DNA from: Mycolicibacterium anyangense
GTDB taxonomy: Bacteria; Actinomycetota; Actinomycetes; Mycobacteriales; Mycobacteriaceae
Direction of reading: 5' to 3'
Length of the DNA: 64,000 bases
NCBI RefSeq assembly: GCF_010731855.1
Contig: NZ_AP022620.1
Location: 3,410,001 to 3,474,000 of the forward strand
The position numbers and the translations under genes were made by a program. Positions 63,161-64,000 of this stretch are shown here, piece by piece. The notes under the pieces are model-generated. The model searched no databases. It was not told where the DNA came from and was given only the letters and a program-made list of their open reading frames with translations. Within the stretch, counting starts at the first letter, position 1. Every line of letters starts with the position of its first letter.

Positions 63161-64000
63161 GTGCGGGTTGGAACGGTTGTCGCGGTATCGGCACTGGTGC
63201 TGTCGGTAGGGCTGAGCGCGTGCGGCAGTGACAAGAAGTCCGACGGGGCCGGCGCCGCCACCACCCCGACCGTCGTCGCCTCCACCAACGTCTGGGGCAG
63301 CGTCGCCAAGGCCATCGCCGGCGACCACGCCAAGGTGTCCTCGATCATCACCGATCCGGCAGCCGACCCCCACTCCTTCGAGGCCAGCCCCTCGGACGCG
63401 GCCGCCATCACCGACGCCAGCCTCGTGGTCTACAACGGCGGCGGCTACGACCACTGGGTCGACGACATTCTGGCCGGCCACCCGAACGTCGCCTCGATCG
63501 ACGCCTACAAACTCCTCGCCGCACCCGGCGAACCCACCCCCGCCAACGAGCACGTCTTCTACGATTTGGCCACCACCAAGGCGGTGGCCACCTCGATCGG
63601 CGACAAGCTCGCCCAGGAGGACCCCGCGCACGCGGCCGACTACAAGACCAACGTCGCCAACTTCAACCGCAGCGCCGACGCGATCGAACAGATCGAGCAG
63701 GCGATCCGCACCACTCACCCGGGCGCGGCCGTGGTGGCCACCGAGCCCGTCGCACATTATCTTCTGGTCGCCGCCGGGCTCACCGACAAGACACCGCAGG
63801 GCTTCGCCAACGCGATCGAACAGGACAGCGACCCCGCACCGGTCGACGTCGCCGCCATGCTGGACCTGATCAAGGGCCGCCAGGTCGCTGCGGTGGTGTT
63901 CAACGAACAGACCATCACCCCGGTCACCAAGCAGGTCCAGGAGGCCGCCCAGAGCGCCGGTGTGCCGGTCGTCGGGGTCACCGAGACGCTGCCAGCAGGC
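63161..64000 (+). CDS. Zinc/manganese ABC transporter substrate-binding lipoprotein, partial
   Basis: An open frame of 280 codons that runs off the window end. The N-terminus is a lipoprotein signal peptide with lipobox LSAC (C21). The mature protein has the cluster A-1/TroA pattern: VASTNVWGSVAKAIAG, metal-ligand histidine in DPHSFEASP, NEHVFYDL, and TTHPGAAVVATEPVAHYLL. It would capture Zn or Mn outside the membrane and pass it to an ABC permease expected downstream. The GTG at 63161 follows AGGAG by 5 bases. A Zur-like palindrome upstream favours zinc. Confidence 0.88.
   Translation, partial: MRVGTVVAVSALVLSVGLSACGSDKKSDGAGAATTPTVVASTNVWGSVAKAIAGDHAKVSSIITDPAADPHSFEASPSDAAAITDASLVVYNGGGYDHWVDDILAGHPNVASIDAYKLLAAPGEPTPANEHVFYDLATTKAVATSIGDKLAQEDPAHAADYKTNVANFNRSADAIEQIEQAIRTTHPGAAVVATEPVAHYLLVAAGLTDKTPQGFANAIEQDSDPAPVDVAAMLDLIKGRQVAAVVFNEQTITPVTKQVQEAAQSAGVPVVGVTETLPAG

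Overview
The window is a high-GC actinobacterial chromosome segment from a mycobacterium, most likely a fast-growing Mycolicibacterium-type species. The gene order follows the cholesterol-catabolism locus of Mycobacterium tuberculosis (roughly Rv3520c to Rv3575c) almost gene for gene, but no PPE genes interrupt it and several unrelated cassettes are inserted. Coding density is very high: no stretch over about 300 bases lacks a gene, and I saw no tRNA, rRNA, CRISPR array or transposase.

Layout. 1-3.0 kb: end of a luciferase-like monooxygenase, an NTF2-like protein, an MFS exporter with its TetR regulator, and a gamma-carbonic-anhydrase-like protein. 3.1-9.3 kb: kshA with a small partner, a divergent KstR-site pair (DUF1214 protein/SDR/sulfotransferase versus an IclR regulator), and a secreted hemophore-like protein. 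9.4-17 kb: a RecQ helicase downstream of hsaE-hsaG-hsaF, divergent from kstD-chsH3. 17-18 kb: an AbiEi/DUF559-like gene bounded by two 61-bp repeats. 18-26 kb: the side-chain operon cyp125-chsE1-chsE2-chsH2-chsH1-ltp2, divergent from fadA5. 26-31.4 kb: KstR2-type block (two SDRs divergent from echA20-ipdA-ipdB-ipdC). 31.4-38.8 kb: inserted material, comprising a deazaflavin-type nitroreductase, a SatD-like/membrane protein pair, an alcohol dehydrogenase, and a B12-dependent diol dehydratase with reactivase. 38.9-49.3 kb: fadA6-kstR2-ipdF-fadE30 divergent from fadD3-fadE31-fadE32-fadE33-patatin-aspB. 49.3-54.3 kb: inserted small membrane protein, GMC oxidoreductase, MerR regulator with SDR/NTF2 pair, and an alpha/beta hydrolase. 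54.3-61.2 kb: hsaA-hsaC-hsaB divergent from kshB, fadE34 divergent from kstR. 61.2-64 kb: trehalose-phosphatase, LacI regulator and the start of a metal-binding lipoprotein gene.

Together the genes encode most of sterol degradation: side-chain beta-oxidation (cyp125, fadA5, chsE1/E2, chsH1/H2/H3, ltp2, fadE34), ring A/B opening (kstD, kshAB, hsaABC), conversion of the ring-A fragment to pyruvate and propionyl-CoA (hsaEFG), and removal of the C/D rings (fadD3, fadE30-33, ipdABC, ipdF, echA20, fadA6). Two regulons are visible in the DNA: KstR sites (TnnAACnnGTTnnA) at eight positions and KstR2 sites (AnCAAGnnCTTGnT) at two. The most striking absence is hsaD, which in the reference order lies between hsaC and hsaA; here only 45 bp separate those genes.

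All identifications come from reading the sequence and from remembered family knowledge; no database search was run.
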